Assembly: GCF_029433335.1 (NCBI RefSeq) | Contig: NZ_JAQTHX010000001.1 | Location: 1,240,001-1,304,000, forward strand | Direction: 5' to 3' | DNA: 64,000 bases | From: Bifidobacterium sp. ESL0745 | Lineage (GTDB): Bacteria; Actinomycetota; Actinomycetes; Actinomycetales; Bifidobacteriaceae | The notes under the pieces: model-generated | The model's database searches: none | The model's input: the letters and a program-made list of their open reading frames with translations, nothing else | Told to the model about the DNA's origin: nothing | In this document: positions 27,628-38,249 of the stretch, one piece after another | How positions within the stretch are numbered: position 1 is the stretch's first letter | How the letters are laid out: each line of letters begins with the position of its first letter | Translations under genes and position numbers: made by a program

Positions 27628-28026
27628 TCAGACGCGACGGCGCTTCGGAGGGCGCACACCGTTATGGGCCTGCGGGGTGACGTCGGTGATGGAACCGACC
27701 TCAAGACCTGCGGACTGCAGGGAGCGGATTGCGGTTTCACGACCGCTGCCCGGGCCCTTTACGTAGACGTCGACCTTCTTGACGCCGTGCTCCTGCGCCT
27801 TGCGGGCGGCGGACTCAGCGGCCATACCTGCGGCGTAGGGGGTGGACTTACGTGAGCCCTTGAAACCGACATCACCACCGGAAGCCCAGGCCACAACCGC
27901 GCCCGAGGGATCCGTGATGGAGATGATGGTGTTATTGAAAGTGGACTTGATGTGCGCCTGACCGACCGGGACCGACTTGCGGTCACGGCGACGCGGCTTG
28001 CGCACGGCTTGCTTTGCAGCTGCCAT
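27628..28026 (-). CDS. rpsK: 30S ribosomal protein S11
   Basis: Platform protein of the 30S subunit, 132 residues. Typical motifs are [32 protein letters not shown], and a C-terminus [20 protein letters not shown]. Between rpsM and rpoA in the alpha cluster; spacing 105 and 79 bases. Confidence 0.99.
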   Translation of the reverse strand: MAAAKQAVRKPRRRDRKSVPVGQAHIKSTFNNTIISITDPSGAVVAWASGGDVGFKGSRKSTPYAAGMAAESAARKAQEHGVKKVDVYVKGPGSGRETAIRSLQSAGLEVGSITDVTPQAHNGVRPPKRRRV

Positions 28027-28131
28027 TGATCCTCGTTTCCTAAATACGAATGATTCCTACGTCACGAAGAGCCTGGAACGTACGCAACACAACAAAGCGG
28101 CGCCCCGTCCCTCTTCATAACTGCTTAGGCC

Positions 28132-28509
28132 TTACTTGACGGCCTTTTTCTTTCCAGCGACGGTACGCTTCGGACCCTTGCGGGTGCGGGCGTTGGTCTT
28201 GGTGCGCTGACCACGCACGGGCAGACCATGACGATGGCGCTGACCCTGGTAGCAGTTGATCTGAATCTTGCGACGAATATCCGCATCGACTTCACGACGC
28301 AGATCGCCTTCAATCTTGTAATTGGCCTCAAGATAGTCGCGCAGCGTAATAAGCTGCTCATCGCTCAGATCCTTGACGCGGGTATCCGGATTCACACCGG
28401 TTGCGGCAAGCGTTTCCTTTGCGCGAGTACGGCCGACACCAAAGATGTAGGTGAGGGCGATCTCGATGCGCTTCTCATTGGGGATGTCGACTCCGGCAAG
28501 ACGTGCCAT
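28132..28509 (-). CDS. rpsM: 30S ribosomal protein S13
   Basis: Head protein of the 30S that contacts L5 across the subunit bridge. 125 residues starting [20 protein letters not shown], preceded by AGAAGGAA (longer in-frame starts lack homology). It ends with the basic tail [20 protein letters not shown]. Confidence 0.99.
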   Translation of the reverse strand: MARLAGVDIPNEKRIEIALTYIFGVGRTRAKETLAATGVNPDTRVKDLSDEQLITLRDYLEANYKIEGDLRREVDADIRRKIQINCYQGQRHRHGLPVRGQRTKTNARTRKGPKRTVAGKKKAVK

Positions 28510-28635
28510 TGCGATTCCTTCTATGTTTCCGTAGGTTTGTACCAAGTCATCCGGTTTCCCGGCTCGGGCCTACGTACCCGGGGTTCAGCGGTTGGGCTGC
28601 GACTCAGTACCTTTTTCTGGTCGGAGGTTTTCCGC

Positions 28636-28749
28636 TCAGCCTTGACGCTGCTTGTGGCGTGGGTTGGAGCAGATCACCATGACGCGACCGTGACGACGGA
28701 TCACGCGGCAATTCTCGCAGATCCTTTTCACACTAGGGCTGACCTTCAT
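28636..28749 (-). CDS. rpmJ: 50S ribosomal protein L36 (zinc-binding form)
   Basis: 37 residues: [14 protein letters not shown] begins the zinc site (CxxC), completed by a third Cys ([10 protein letters not shown]) and His. This is the C+ form, which binds zinc, rather than the Cys-less stress paralogue. Placed between infA and rpsM, the usual position. Confidence 0.97.
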   Translation of the reverse strand: MKVSPSVKRICENCRVIRRHGRVMVICSNPRHKQRQG

Positions 28750-28768
28750 GGTTTTCCTTTTCTGTACC

Positions 28769-28987
28769 TTACTTATAACGGTACGTAATACGACCACGGT
28801 TCAGATCATAAGGGCTCATTTCGAGGACCACACGGTCCTGCGGGAGGATACGAATATAATTCTTGCGCATCTTGCCCGAAATCGTGGCAAGCACGATGTG
28901 CTTGTTTTCAAGTTCCACGCGAAACATCGCGTTCGGTAGTGCTTCCACTACCTGACCTTCGACTTCAATCACACCGTCTTTAGCCAT
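28769..28987 (-). CDS. infA: translation initiation factor IF-1
   Basis: 72-residue OB-fold protein that occupies the A site during initiation: [20 protein letters not shown], the RNA-binding core [20 protein letters not shown], and ending [13 protein letters not shown] lies upstream of the chosen ATG. It lies 19 bases upstream of rpmJ and starts the alpha cluster. Confidence 0.99.
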   Translation of the reverse strand: MAKDGVIEVEGQVVEALPNAMFRVELENKHIVLATISGKMRKNYIRILPQDRVVLEMSPYDLNRGRITYRYK

Positions 28988-29052
28988 GAGCCTCATTCCG
29001 TTCTTTGGCCGATATTACATTGGTGGCGCATCCGAAAACACACCAACTTATT

Positions 29053-29058
29053 ACTATA
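29053..29058 (-). promoter_or_regulatory. candidate -10 of infA
   Basis: TATAGT on the minus strand (five of six matches to TATAAT), 66 bases upstream of the infA ATG and downstream of the adk terminator. No good -35 is visible. Confidence 0.35.
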
Positions 29059-29127
29059 GCAAAAGTAGGGACCAAATTCGACACGGCGTGTTGCATTCAG
29101 CCCCTACTTGTGGTAATGAGCAAAAAT

Positions 29128-29176
29128 GGTCTTCAATCACCTGATTGCATATCCGGCAGCGAGCAGATTGAAGACC
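29128..29176 (-). terminator. terminator of secY-adk
   Basis: Perfect 11-bp arms GGTCTTCAATC / GATTGAAGACC with a 27-base loop, followed on the minus strand by ATTTTTG. It begins 13 bases after the adk stop. Confidence 0.75.
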
Positions 29177-29188
29177 CTACTCGTCCAA

Positions 29189-29749
29189 TCAATCCAAAGC
29201 GTCGAAAATGGCCTTCGAAATATCTTCGATATCGCCTTCGCCATCGATGGGCACCAGACAGCCGCGTGACTTGTAGGTATCAAGCAGCGGTGCGGTTTCT
29301 TCGTCGTAGGTCTTGAGACGCTGGGCAATGGCTTCGGCATTGTCATCAGCGCGCCCCTCTTGCTCAGCGCGCTTGGCGATGCGACCCATGAGGATATCGC
29401 GGTCGGCGTCAAGAGCCACCACCTTGTCGAGCGGGGTGCCGAGTTCTTCAAGCATCTTGTCAAGCGCCTCGACCTGGACGGCATTGCGAGGATAGCCATC
29501 GAGAATCCAACCGTTCTTGGCATCGTCCATGGCCAAGCGATCCTTGACGATCTTGTTGGTCAGCTCGTCAGGAACGAGCTTGCCCTTGTCGGTATAGCTC
29601 TTGGCTTCCTGCCCCAGCGGAGTGTTGTTTTTCATGTTGTAGCGGAAGATATCCCCCGTCGAGATATGCGGGATGCCGTAATGCTCGGCGATCAGCTTGG
29701 CCTGTGTTCCCTTGCCCACTCCTTGCGGGCCCATGATGAGAAGACGCAT
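29189..29749 (-). CDS. adk: adenylate kinase
   Basis: Interconverts ATP + AMP and 2 ADP. 186 residues. P-loop GPQGVGKGTQ, AMP-site HISTGDIFR and WILDGYPRNAVQ. It is the short-LID form without the zinc-finger insertion, typical of actinobacteria. Downstream of secY by 150 bases. Confidence 0.98.
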   Translation of the reverse strand: MRLLIMGPQGVGKGTQAKLIAEHYGIPHISTGDIFRYNMKNNTPLGQEAKSYTDKGKLVPDELTNKIVKDRLAMDDAKNGWILDGYPRNAVQVEALDKMLEELGTPLDKVVALDADRDILMGRIAKRAEQEGRADDNAEAIAQRLKTYDEETAPLLDTYKSRGCLVPIDGEGDIEDISKAIFDALD

Positions 29750-29832
29750 ATTGCTTCCTTTTGTAGTTGTGATTTTCTTATTGCAATTTTAGATTCGGCA
29801 AGTGCTTGCCTGCCAGACAGCACTTAATACGG

Positions 29833-29870
29833 TTCATCCGCCCACTGCAAAGCAGCAATGGACGGATGAA
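29833..29870 (-). terminator. hairpin between secY and adk
   Basis: Arms TTCATCCG / CGGATGAA around a long loop, 29 bases after the secY stop. No T-run, so probably an attenuator or processing site rather than a full terminator. Confidence 0.45.
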
Positions 29871-29899
29871 TCATCAGAGGTAACCAAGAGCGCTCGAAT

Positions 29900-31237
29900 C
29901 TACTTGCCCTCGACATGATCGGTGTCTTCAAGCAGGAAACCAGTGTACTGGAACTGCTCGGTCTGGGCCTTTGCCTGGCGCAGGGTATCAAGGCCGACGC
30001 CTGCGATAATCAGGATGGTTGTGCCACCGAACGGAAGTCTGTTGTTGAGCTTCAGCATCATGATGAGCATGGTCGGGATCAACGCGACAAAAAGCAAGTA
30101 GATGGCGCCGACCGTATTGAGCCTGTTCATCACGTAGCTCAGGTAGCGGCTGGTGGCACTGCCGGCACGAATGCCAGGAATGAAGCCACCGTACTGTTTC
30201 ATGTTGTCGGCCGTCTCGTCCGGGTCGAATGTAATCGACGTGTAGAAGAAGCAGAAGAACACGATCATCACGGCATACAACGCGATGTACCAGATCGAGG
30301 TCGTATTGGCCAGGTTCTTGTTGATCCACTTGACCCATGACTGATCAGATTTGCCGAACTGCGCGATCAACGTAGGAATCGCCAGAATCGAGGAGGCGAA
30401 GATCGGCGGGATGACACCGGACATATTGATCTTCAACGGAAGATACGTGGAGGAACCGCCGTACATCTTGCGGCCGATCATACGGCGCGTGTACTGCACC
30501 GGAATGCGGCGCTGGGCGAGTTCGACGAAATCGACGAAGATGAGGATGACGATGAGGACCGCGACGACGATGCCGAAGTACTCCCAGTTGCCGTTCTTGC
30601 CGTTAGTGCCCCAGCCGATTTGCCACAGCTGCGGAAGGAAGCCGGAGCAGATGGACATGAAGATCAAGACGGACATACCTTGGCCGATGCCCTTGTCGGT
30701 GATCAACTCGGCCATCCACATGATCAGGCCCGTGCCGCCGGTCATAATCATCACCATGACCGCAAGGTTCCATACGGAACCGTCAGGCACCACCTGGCCA
30801 CACTGGTAGTTGAAGAGTGCACCGGAACGAGCCGTGACCAGAATGGTAGTGGACTGCAAAATCGCCAGGCCGATGGTCAGATAACGTGTGTACTGCGTCA
30901 GCTTGGTCTCACCGGACTGGCCTTCCTTGTGCAACGCCTCGAAACGAGGAATGACCACACGCAACAGCTGAATGACGATGGATGCCGTGATGTACGGCAT
31001 CACGCCCAACGCGAAGATTGACAGCTGGAGCATGGCGCCGCCAGAGAAGAGGTTGACCAACCCCACGAAGTTCTCTTGTGCCGTCTTCATGGTGCCTACG
31101 CATTGCTGGACCACCTTGTAGTCCACTCCCGGGGTCGGTATGAACGAACCGATGCGGTAGATGACAATGATGCCGAGCACGAAGAGGATCTTATGGCGAA
31201 GTTCCTTCGTCTTCAGGGCCTGGATTAACGTCCTCAC
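29900..31237 (-). CDS. secY: Sec translocon channel subunit SecY
   Basis: The ten-helix membrane channel for protein export. GTG start (VRTLIQALKTKELRHK) with AAGGAAA upstream; upstream in-frame ATGs lack homology. Segments include GIIVIYRIGSFIPTPGVD, the GVMPYITASIVIQLL helix, VIPPIFASSILAIP and the C-terminal GTTILIIAGVGLDTLRQ. Total 445 residues. Unlike the compact spc arrangement, it is separated from rplO by 484 bases and a terminator. Confidence 0.98.
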   Translation of the reverse strand: MRTLIQALKTKELRHKILFVLGIIVIYRIGSFIPTPGVDYKVVQQCVGTMKTAQENFVGLVNLFSGGAMLQLSIFALGVMPYITASIVIQLLRVVIPRFEALHKEGQSGETKLTQYTRYLTIGLAILQSTTILVTARSGALFNYQCGQVVPDGSVWNLAVMVMIMTGGTGLIMWMAELITDKGIGQGMSVLIFMSICSGFLPQLWQIGWGTNGKNGNWEYFGIVVAVLIVILIFVDFVELAQRRIPVQYTRRMIGRKMYGGSSTYLPLKINMSGVIPPIFASSILAIPTLIAQFGKSDQSWVKWINKNLANTTSIWYIALYAVMIVFFCFFYTSITFDPDETADNMKQYGGFIPGIRAGSATSRYLSYVMNRLNTVGAIYLLFVALIPTMLIMMLKLNNRLPFGGTTILIIAGVGLDTLRQAKAQTEQFQYTGFLLEDTDHVEGK

Positions 31238-31721
31238 CTGGATTTCCTTCCCTATTCGGTACATCTCATGTACCGATGCAAACACACTAAGCAATAATCT
31301 TAGCGTCAAGCGTCTACCAAACGCGGGACACGACATTAGCCGACACGAAGCCGACGCCAATGCCCATCAGATTATCCGACTTTCGCAACCTCATGAACAC
31401 TGCATACGGCGATGTGCCAGCATACAGCCTTTACAGCCAAACATCCAACATCCATAACACTATCGTTTTACCAGTTATCTGAGGATTTCTGGCGCACATT
31501 CTGCTCAATTCTGTGCTTGAATTCATGCTTGTGCATCAATCAAGAAATTCAAGCACATCTTTCGGCTTATTTTATGCTTGGATTCTCACACTGATCGTAT
31601 AGCCAAACGATTTGTTCGATCTGGTTTCAGACATTCCCGCAAAACAAGTGGTCCCTTCCGCTAATGCGGAAAGGACCACCATCAGTGTAAACGAAATCCG
31701 TTCACACTACAGACATCCGAA
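31238..31721. other. intergenic region between rplO and secY
   Basis: Holds the rplO terminator (31648-31679), presumably the secY promoter, and a 12-bp perfect inverted repeat TGTGCTTGAATT / AATTCAAGCACA (31512-31523 and 31546-31557) with a 22-base spacer. No gene seen. Confidence 0.6.
31648..31679 (-). terminator. terminator of the S10-spc gene block
   Basis: 14-bp arms beginning GTGGTCC (one G-T pair) with TAAT loop, 43 bases after the rplO stop and followed on the minus strand by TTGTTTTG. It ends the long ribosomal transcript that starts at rpsJ. Confidence 0.85.
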
Positions 31722-32183
31722 TTACTCTTCGGAAATGGAGCCGCCAGCGGCCTCGATCTTGGCCTTGGCGGACTTGGAAGCCTTCACACCCTTGAGCGTG
31801 AACGCAACCTTGGTCTCACCATCGCCGAGAACCTTGACAGGGTATCCAGCGCGAACGGCACCGGCCTTGACGAGATCCTCGACGCTGACCTCTCCACCCT
31901 TCGGGAACAGCTCAGAGAGAGCAGAGACGTTGATGACCTGGAACTCCTTCTTGAAGGGGCTCTTGAAGCCGCGAAGCTTCGGCAGGCGCATGTACAGAGG
32001 CAGCTGGCCGCCTTCGAATCCAGGACGAACCTGATAACGCTTCAACGTGCCCTTGGCGCCACGGCCCGAGGTCTTACCCTTGGAACCTTCACCACGGCCC
32101 ACGCGGATACGGTTCTTTTTGGAACCAGGAGCGGGGCGCAGATCATGCATCTGCAAAATCGTGTTTTCTTCTTGTTCTGCCAT
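31722..32183 (-). CDS. rplO: 50S ribosomal protein L15
   Basis: 153 residues, late 50S assembly protein. ILQMHDLRPAPGSKKNRIRV and GRGEGSKGKTSGRGAKG motifs. Start chosen at MAEQEENTI, preceded by GAGGAGG that overlaps the end of rpmD. Last gene before the terminator. Confidence 0.98.
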   Translation of the reverse strand: MAEQEENTILQMHDLRPAPGSKKNRIRVGRGEGSKGKTSGRGAKGTLKRYQVRPGFEGGQLPLYMRLPKLRGFKSPFKKEFQVINVSALSELFPKGGEVSVEDLVKAGAVRAGYPVKVLGDGETKVAFTLKGVKASKSAKAKIEAAGGSISEE

Positions 32184-32184
32184 A

Positions 32185-32364
32185 TCAGGCCTCCTCAACC
32201 GTGACCAAGTGGCGAACCGCATTGATCAGACCGCGGGTTGCAGGGGTGTCTTCACGGACAACCGTCTGACCGATCTTGTGCAGGCCGAGCGTGCGAACAG
32301 TGTCGCGCTGGGCAGGCTTGCGGTTGACCAGACCTTTTGTCAGTGTGATCTTCAGATCTGCCAT
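32185..32364 (-). CDS. rpmD: 50S ribosomal protein L30
   Basis: 59 residues: [20 protein letters not shown], then [14 protein letters not shown] and [16 protein letters not shown]. Its ATG overlaps the rpsE stop (TAATG), and its own stop sits one base before the rplO start, so translation is tightly coupled. Confidence 0.98.
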   Translation of the reverse strand: MADLKITLTKGLVNRKPAQRDTVRTLGLHKIGQTVVREDTPATRGLINAVRHLVTVEEA

Positions 32365-33134
32365 TACTCTTCACCATCCTTGGCTTGTTCGGCTTCGGCC
32401 TTGGCATCCTCACGGGCCTTTCGGGCCTCGGCAATGCCTTCGGCGCGAGCACGGAGCAGGGTGTCGGGAGCGACTTGTTCAACGGTCAAGCCACGGCGTG
32501 CCGCGATCTCTTCGGGCTCCTCGAGCTGCTTCAACGCATCCACGGTGGCGCGAACCACGTTGACGGCGGTGGCGCTGCCCATGGACTTGGTGAGAATATC
32601 GGAAATGCCAGCACATTCCATGACGGCGCGGACTGCACCACCGGCGATTACACCGGTGCCGGGAGCGGCGGGACGCAGCAGGACAGTACCTGCAGCGTCA
32701 TGGCCGATGACCGGGTGGGTCACGGTGCCACGAACGCGCGGAACGGTGAACATGTGCTTCTTGGCGTCAAGCTGGCCCTTGGCGATGGCGGCAGGAACCT
32801 CACGGGACTTGCCATAGCCCACACCAACGGTACCGTTGCCGTCGCCGACCACCACGAGAGCGGCGAAGCTCATGCTGCGGCCACCCTTACGGGTCTTGGA
32901 AACGCGGTTGATGGTTACGACGCGATCGAGCAGCTCATCGCCACGATTTTCCTCGTGACGGCCACGGCGTTCACCGCGACGCTCCCCTCGACGGCCTTCA
33001 CCGCGGCCCTCGCCACGTCCGCCACGGCGTGAACCGCGACGGTCCTCGTTGCGCTGACTCTGGTTATTGTCGTTGGACGCCTGCGTGTTCTGATTGTTTT
33101 CAGCCACTTGGGTTTCCTTTTCGTTGTCGCTCAC
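32364..33134 (-). CDS. rpsE: 30S ribosomal protein S5
   Basis: 256 residues. GTG start with GGGAGG upstream. An Arg/Gly/Asn/Glu-rich N-terminal extension of about 65 residues ([20 protein letters not shown]) precedes the S5 core ([39 protein letters not shown]). Such extensions are usual in actinobacteria. It overlaps the start of rpmD. Confidence 0.98.
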   Translation of the reverse strand: MSDNEKETQVAENNQNTQASNDNNQSQRNEDRRGSRRGGRGEGRGEGRRGERRGERRGRHEENRGDELLDRVVTINRVSKTRKGGRSMSFAALVVVGDGNGTVGVGYGKSREVPAAIAKGQLDAKKHMFTVPRVRGTVTHPVIGHDAAGTVLLRPAAPGTGVIAGGAVRAVMECAGISDILTKSMGSATAVNVVRATVDALKQLEEPEEIAARRGLTVEQVAPDTLLRARAEGIAEARKAREDAKAEAEQAKDGEE

Positions 33135-33502
33135 AGTGCAAGACCTCCCTGACGGGCGCCCTCAGCAACGGCTGCGACGCGACCATGATACTTGTTGCCG
33201 CCACGGTCGAAGACGACGGAATCAATACCCGCGTCCTTGGCCTTCTTGGCAATCAGCTCGCCGACCTTCTGCGCGGCTTCGGTCTTGGTGCCCTTGAACC
33301 CATCGAAATCGTGGGTGATGGTGGACTCGCTGACCAAAGTGATGCCCTTGGTATCGTCGACGATCTGAGCGACCATGTGGCGATTCGAACGAGTGACGAC
33401 CAGACGCGGACGCTCTGCAGTGCCGGTGAGGTGCTTGCGCAGACGTGCGTGACGGCGAAGCCTTGCGACTTTCTTGCCTTTACCGAAAATCTTGACTGTC
33501 AT
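33131..33502 (-). CDS. rplR: 50S ribosomal protein L18
   Basis: 123 residues; binds 5S r[43 protein letters not shown] and [20 protein letters not shown]. It begins two bases after the rplF TGA and overlaps the first codon of rpsE. Confidence 0.98.
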   Translation of the reverse strand: MTVKIFGKGKKVARLRRHARLRKHLTGTAERPRLVVTRSNRHMVAQIVDDTKGITLVSESTITHDFDGFKGTKTEAAQKVGELIAKKAKDAGIDSVVFDRGGNKYHGRVAAVAEGARQGGLAL

Positions 33503-33503
33503 A

Positions 33504-34043
33504 TCACTTACCAGCCTTTCCAGCCTTGCGCAGGATGTGTTCGTCGGTGTACTTGATGCCCTTGCCCTTGTAAGGTTCCGGCTTGCGAAGCGCACGGATA
33601 TTGGCCGCGGCCTGACCGACCGCCTGCTTGTCAATACCCTTGACGACCACCTGGTTGGCATTCGGCAGCTCGAAGGTGATGCCTTCGGGCGGGTTGACGG
33701 TGATGGTGTGCGAATAGCCGAGCGAGAACTCAATGCCCTTGCCCTTCATCTGCGCACGGTAACCGGTGCCGACGATGTCCAGCGTCTTGCTGAACCCTTC
33801 GTGCACACCCTGAACCATCGAAGCGACGATGGAACGGGCCAGACCGTGGTCTGCGCGGGTCTGCAGCTGGTCATCGGCCGGATCGAAGTAGATGGTATTG
33901 TCTTCGACGCGAGCGGTGATGCCGTCGGGGATAGTGTAGGAATCAGAACCCTTGGCGCCTTTGACGCTGAAGTTCTGTCCATCAATCTTGACTTCCACGC
34001 CTGCCGGAATGGTGACGGGGAGCTTACCAATATGTGATGCCAT
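33504..34043 (-). CDS. rplF: 50S ribosomal protein L6
   Basis: 179 residues near the factor-binding site. [40 protein letters not shown] and the C-terminal motif [16 protein letters not shown]. Between rpsH and rplR. Confidence 0.99.
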   Translation of the reverse strand: MASHIGKLPVTIPAGVEVKIDGQNFSVKGAKGSDSYTIPDGITARVEDNTIYFDPADDQLQTRADHGLARSIVASMVQGVHEGFSKTLDIVGTGYRAQMKGKGIEFSLGYSHTITVNPPEGITFELPNANQVVVKGIDKQAVGQAAANIRALRKPEPYKGKGIKYTDEHILRKAGKAGK

Positions 34044-34060
34044 GTTTTAGCTCTCCTTCC

Positions 34061-34459
34061 TCACCAAACGAAGGCGACGATTTCGCCGCCGATGCCCCGG
34101 TCGAGGCAATCTTTCTGGGTCAACAATCCTGCACTGGTCGAAATGATCGCGACACCCATGCCACCAAGTGGCATCGGCAGCGCGTCCGACTTCGCATAGC
34201 GACGCAGGCCGGGCTTCGAGATGCGCTTGATGCCCTGAATGGCACGCTCGCCATTGGGACCGTACTTCAGCGTGATCTCAAGGTTCTGGCCGACGCGAGC
34301 ATCCGTAGCGGTGAAGTCTTTGATATAGCCTTCGCGTTTGAGGATCTCGGCAATCGCCGCCTTGAACTTGGAGTACGGCATGGAAACGGTCTCATGCTTC
34401 GCCGCACTCGCATTACGCAGACGTGTGAGCATGTCTGCGATTGGATCTGTCATTGTCAT
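34061..34459 (-). CDS. rpsH: 30S ribosomal protein S8
   Basis: 132 residues; primary binder of the central 16S domain and, in some bacteria, autoregulator of the spc operon. [20 protein letters not shown] and the C-terminal [20 protein letters not shown]. Two ATGs six bases apart (34459 and 34453) are possible; AAAGGGCG lies upstream. Confidence 0.98.
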   Translation of the reverse strand: MTMTDPIADMLTRLRNASAAKHETVSMPYSKFKAAIAEILKREGYIKDFTATDARVGQNLEITLKYGPNGERAIQGIKRISKPGLRRYAKSDALPMPLGGMGVAIISTSAGLLTQKDCLDRGIGGEIVAFVW

Positions 34460-34547
34460 GTGGGCTAACGCCCTTTCTCGCCGTGGTTTCCTCCGCCGGA
34501 GCAAGTCGATATGACCTGCCCCGGCCGAGGACCTTCAGCGTCGATGT

Positions 34548-34733
34548 TTACCAACTGGACTTCGTAACTCCGGGCAGCTCGCCACGATGAGCCTTCTCGC
34601 GAAGGCAGATGCGGCACAGGCCGAACTTGCGATATACGGAGTGGGGACGGCCGCAAACCTGGCAGCGCGTATAGCCGCGCACCTTGAACTTTGGTTTGGC
34701 AGCAGCCTTGTTTCTAAGAGCGGTTTTTGCCAT
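34548..34733 (-). CDS. rpsZ: 30S ribosomal protein S14 type Z
   Basis: 61 residues with two CxxC pairs (CQVC and CRIC) forming a zinc site, so the zinc-binding short form. Starts [20 protein letters not shown]; the sequence before that ATG is rplE. Its start immediately follows the rplE stop. Confidence 0.98.
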   Translation of the reverse strand: MAKTALRNKAAAKPKFKVRGYTRCQVCGRPHSVYRKFGLCRICLREKAHRGELPGVTKSSW

Positions 34734-34734
34734 T

Positions 34735-35307
34735 TCAGTTCTCCTTGAAGGGGAAGCCAAGGTGCTTGAGCAGTGCCCGAGCTTCCTTGTCATCCTTGGT
34801 GCTGGTCACCACGGTGATGTCCATACCACGCTGATGATCGATCGCATCCGGATCGATCTCGTGGAACATGGATTGCTCGGTGAGACCGAAGTTGTAGTTG
34901 CCCTGGCCATCGAACTGCTTGCCGCTGATACCACGGAAATCGCGGATACGTGGCAACGCGAGAACGAGCAGCCTGTCGAGGAACTCCCACATGCGGTCGC
35001 CACGAAGCGTCACATAGGCGCCGATGGCCTGGCCTTCACGCAGATGGAACTGGGCGACGGACTTCTTGGCCTTGGTGACCTTCGGCTTCTGGCCGGTGAT
35101 CGCGGTGAGGTCGCTGACGGCGCCCTCGATGAGCTTGGAGTCACGGGCCGCAGCGCCGACGCCCATGGAGACGACGACTTTCTGAACCTTGGCGACCTGC
35201 ATCGGGTTGGAATACTTGAATTCCTTCTCGAGCTCGGGCACGATCTTGTCGATGTACTGCTGCTTCAGGCGCGGTGTTGCCGGCGCTTCGACTGTTGTAT
35301 CGCTCAT
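34735..35307 (-). CDS. rplE: 50S ribosomal protein L5
   Basis: 190 residues; binds 5S rRNA and the P-site tRNA region. [40 protein letters not shown] and [20 protein letters not shown]. Starts four bases inside the end of rplX. Confidence 0.99.
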   Translation of the reverse strand: MSDTTVEAPATPRLKQQYIDKIVPELEKEFKYSNPMQVAKVQKVVVSMGVGAAARDSKLIEGAVSDLTAITGQKPKVTKAKKSVAQFHLREGQAIGAYVTLRGDRMWEFLDRLLVLALPRIRDFRGISGKQFDGQGNYNFGLTEQSMFHEIDPDAIDHQRGMDITVVTSTKDDKEARALLKHLGFPFKEN

Positions 35308-35639
35308 GCCAGCTCCTTTCCTGATTTCTTGGCGATGCGGGTGCGCACGGTCTTGACCTTGCCGTCCTGGGCCTTGGTCGTGACCTTGACACCAACGCGG
35401 GTCGCTTCCTTGGTCTCGGGGTCAATGACCATCACATTGGAGCGATGAATCGGCGCCTCAACCGAGACGATTCCGGACTGCTGACCCTGCTGAGTGGCGC
35501 GCACGTGCTTCTTGACGATCTGCACGCCCTCGACGATCAGACGGTCGTTGGCAAGCACCTTGGTGACTTTGCCTTCCTTGCCGCGATCCTTGCCGCGAAT
35601 GACCCTGACCTGGTCGCCGGTCTTGATCTTGGCTACCAT
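35304..35639 (-). CDS. rplX: 50S ribosomal protein L24
   Basis: 111 residues; initiates 50S assembly. The KOW motif is visible in [20 protein letters not shown], then [20 protein letters not shown]. Overlaps rplE. Confidence 0.99.
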   Translation of the reverse strand: MVAKIKTGDQVRVIRGKDRGKEGKVTKVLANDRLIVEGVQIVKKHVRATQQGQQSGIVSVEAPIHRSNVMVIDPETKEATRVGVKVTTKAQDGKVKTVRTRIAKKSGKELA

Positions 35640-35640
35640 C

Positions 35641-36009
35641 TCAGATCACCTCCGGGGCGAGGGACACGATCTTCATGAAGCGCTTGTCGCGCAGTTCACG
35701 TCCGACCGGTCCGAAGATACGAGTGCCCTTGGGCTCATGGCCGGAGCCAAGAATAACCGCAGCGTTCTCGTCGAACTTGATGTATGAGCCGTCTTTACGA
35801 CGATGCTCTTTTACCGTACGGACGACAACGGCCTTGACCACGTCGCCCTTCTTGACCGACCCGCCAGGGATCGCGTCCTTGACGGAGGCGACGATCACGT
35901 CGCCGATGCCGGCATAGCGTCGCTTCGATCCGCCGAGCACTCGGATGGCCAAGATCTCCTTGGCACCCGTGTTGTCGGCGACATGAAGCCGCGTTTCCTG
36001 CTGAATCAT
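35641..36009 (-). CDS. rplN: 50S ribosomal protein L14
   Basis: 122 residues at the subunit interface. [40 protein letters not shown] and the C-terminus [16 protein letters not shown]. Adjacent to rplX with one base between. Confidence 0.99.
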   Translation of the reverse strand: MIQQETRLHVADNTGAKEILAIRVLGGSKRRYAGIGDVIVASVKDAIPGGSVKKGDVVKAVVVRTVKEHRRKDGSYIKFDENAAVILGSGHEPKGTRIFGPVGRELRDKRFMKIVSLAPEVI

Positions 36010-36083
36010 TGATTCTCCTTAGCCGCGCTGGTTCTCCCCTGCCACCCGTAGTAAAGGTGAGCAGCGGAGCCTTGCCGAACTTG

Positions 36084-36350
36084 TTACTTGGCGCGTTCGA
36101 CGATGGAGTCGAGACGCCAACGCTTGGTCTTGCTCAAAGGCCGGGTTTCCATGATACGCACGAAGTCGCCATTGTGGGCATCATTGTGCTCGTCATGAAC
36201 CTTAACCTTACGAGTGGAGCGGACGACCTTGCCGTACAGCGGGTGGGTCGAACGCTGCTCGAGCTCGACGGTGATCGTCTTGTCCATTGCGTCGGACACG
36301 ACGTACCCGCTACGAGTCTTGCGGAAGTTGCGCTCTTGCTTTTCAGCCAT
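36084..36350 (-). CDS. rpsQ: 30S ribosomal protein S17
   Basis: 88 residues, OB fold. [39 protein letters not shown] and [19 protein letters not shown]. Two bases after rpmC. Confidence 0.99.
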   Translation of the reverse strand: MAEKQERNFRKTRSGYVVSDAMDKTITVELEQRSTHPLYGKVVRSTRKVKVHDEHNDAHNGDFVRIMETRPLSKTKRWRLDSIVERAK

Positions 36351-36352
36351 GC

Positions 36353-36610
36353 TTACTTCTCCTCAGTCTTCGTGTCGCCCGACTCAGGCTCCTGGCTGAT
36401 GCCGAGTTCACGCTCACGCAGGACAGTGTACATCCTGGCAATGTCGTGCTTCACGGCCTTGAGCCTAGAGGAGTTGTCAAGCTGACCAGTGGCGTTCTGG
36501 AAGCGCAGGTTGAAAAGCTCTCCCTTGGACTTCTTGAGGAAGCCCTCGATTTCGTCATTGGTCTTCTCGTTGAGATTCTTGATGCTGTAGTCTGCTGTTC
36601 CGACTGCCAT
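36353..36610 (-). CDS. rpmC: 50S ribosomal protein L29
   Basis: 85 residues, tunnel-exit protein. [39 protein letters not shown]. Its start overlaps the rplP stop by one base. The C-terminal acidic tail is slightly longer than minimal. Confidence 0.98.
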   Translation of the reverse strand: MAVGTADYSIKNLNEKTNDEIEGFLKKSKGELFNLRFQNATGQLDNSSRLKAVKHDIARMYTVLRERELGISQEPESGDTKTEEK

Positions 36611-37029
36611 CAGAGATCACCGCCTTCACGTGCGATAATACGGCACTTCATCGGCAGCTTGTCGATGGCGCGACGAAGGGCTTCCTTCGCGGTTGCCTCG
36701 TCGACGCCGCCGATTTCGAACATCACGCGTCCAGGATGCACATTGGCGATCCAGGACTCCGGGGTGCCCTTGCCGGAACCCATTCGGCTTCCGAGCGCGT
36801 GCTTGGTCAAAGGACGATCAGGGAAGATCGTGATCCACACACGGCCGCCACGCTTGATGTAGCGGGTCATGGCGATACGAGCAGCCTCGATCTGACGGTT
36901 GGAGATGTAGGCAGGGGCCAGAGCCTGAATGCCATAATCGCCGAACGCGATCTCGTTGCCGCCCTTGGACATGCCGCGACGCTTCGGACGCTGCTGTTTA
37001 CGGTACTTAGTCCTCTTTGGGATAAGCAT
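36610..37029 (-). CDS. rplP: 50S ribosomal protein L16
   Basis: 139 residues near the A site and [43 protein letters not shown] and [20 protein letters not shown]. Follows rpsC by six bases. Confidence 0.99.
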   Translation of the reverse strand: MLIPKRTKYRKQQRPKRRGMSKGGNEIAFGDYGIQALAPAYISNRQIEAARIAMTRYIKRGGRVWITIFPDRPLTKHALGSRMGSGKGTPESWIANVHPGRVMFEIGGVDEATAKEALRRAIDKLPMKCRIIAREGGDL

Positions 37030-37035
37030 ATCTGC

Positions 37036-37872
37036 TCACTCCTTTGCTTCCGAGGCGGCAGGTGCTGCGGCTGCTGCGGGCTCGGCTGCTGGTGCCGCCG
37101 CAGCCTCAGGGGCCTTGGCTTCCGGCTTGGAACCGCGAGCACCGGACGGACGGCCACCACGACGCGGGCGACGATCGCCGCCACGGCGTCCACGGTTGTT
37201 GTCCTGCTGGGCCTGCTGCTCATCGAACTGACGTTCGGTCATATCGCCCTTGTAGATCCAGACCTTCACACCGATACGGCCATAGGTCGTACGGGCTTCG
37301 AAGAATCCATAATCAATGAGAGCACGGAGGGTCTGCAGCGGAACGCGACCTTCACGATAGAACTCGGAACGGCTCATCTCGGCGCCTCCAAGGCGGCCGG
37401 AGAGCTTGATGCGGATACCCTTGGCGCCAGCACGCATCGCGTCCTGCTGAGCCTTGCGCATGGCACGACGGAACGTGACACGGTTGGTCAGCTGCTCGGC
37501 GATGGACTGAGCGACAAGCTGGGCGTCCAGAGCGGCGTTCTTGACTTCGAAGATGTTGAGCTGAACCTGCTTGCCCGTGATCTTCTCGAGCTTGGCGCGA
37601 ACACGTTCGGCCTCTGCTCCACGACGGCCGATGACAATGCCCGGGCGGGCGGTGTGGATATCCACACGCACACGGTCACGGGTGCGCTCGATGATGATGC
37701 GGGACACGCCTGCACGCTCGAGGTCCTTGTTCATGGCCTTGCGAATCTTGTCGTCCTCGAGGACGAAGTCGCTGTAACGCTCACCAGGCTTGTTGGAATC
37801 GGAGAACCACTTCGAACGGTGGTCTTCAGTGATACCCAGGCGGTAGCCTAACGGATTGATCTTCTGACCCAT
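37036..37872 (-). CDS. rpsC: 30S ribosomal protein S3
   Basis: 278 residues at the mRNA entry channel. [22 protein letters not shown] domain with [20 protein letters not shown], and [22 protein letters not shown]-terminal extension of about 60 residues is Arg/Gly-rich, then Ala/Pro/Glu-rich, common in actinobacteria. Confidence 0.99.
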   Translation of the reverse strand: MGQKINPLGYRLGITEDHRSKWFSDSNKPGERYSDFVLEDDKIRKAMNKDLERAGVSRIIIERTRDRVRVDIHTARPGIVIGRRGAEAERVRAKLEKITGKQVQLNIFEVKNAALDAQLVAQSIAEQLTNRVTFRRAMRKAQQDAMRAGAKGIRIKLSGRLGGAEMSRSEFYREGRVPLQTLRALIDYGFFEARTTYGRIGVKVWIYKGDMTERQFDEQQAQQDNNRGRRGGDRRPRRGGRPSGARGSKPEAKAPEAAAAPAAEPAAAAAPAASEAKE

Positions 37873-37874
37873 CT

Positions 37875-38234
37875 TTAGCGGGCTCCTTCCTTGCTGGCGA
37901 CAACGACGGTGATGTGGCTGGTGCGCTTGTTGATGCGTCCGGCGCGGCCCTGTGCACGAGCACGGAAACGCTTGAGCGTCACGCCTTCATCCACATAGGT
38001 CTCTTTCACATACAGGTCGTTCTCACGGAACGCTTCGCCTGCCTTGTCGGCCTTGACGCGCGCGTTCGCGGTGGCGCTCTGCAGAACCTTGAGCACTGGC
38101 TCAGAGGCGTCCTGCGGGGCGAATTTCAGGATGGTGACGGCTTCGCTCACTTTTTTGCCTCGGATGAGGTCGACCATGCGGCGAGCCTTGCGCGGCGTCA
38201 CACGGACGTGACGTGCGATTGCTTTAGCTTCCAT
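37875..38234 (-). CDS. rplV: 50S ribosomal protein L22
   Basis: 119 residues; its beta hairpin lines the exit tunnel. [40 protein letters not shown], and [20 protein letters not shown]. Two bases before rpsC. Confidence 0.99.
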   Translation of the reverse strand: MEAKAIARHVRVTPRKARRMVDLIRGKKVSEAVTILKFAPQDASEPVLKVLQSATANARVKADKAGEAFRENDLYVKETYVDEGVTLKRFRARAQGRAGRINKRTSHITVVVASKEGAR

Positions 38235-38249
38235 AATCTTTCTCTTCCT

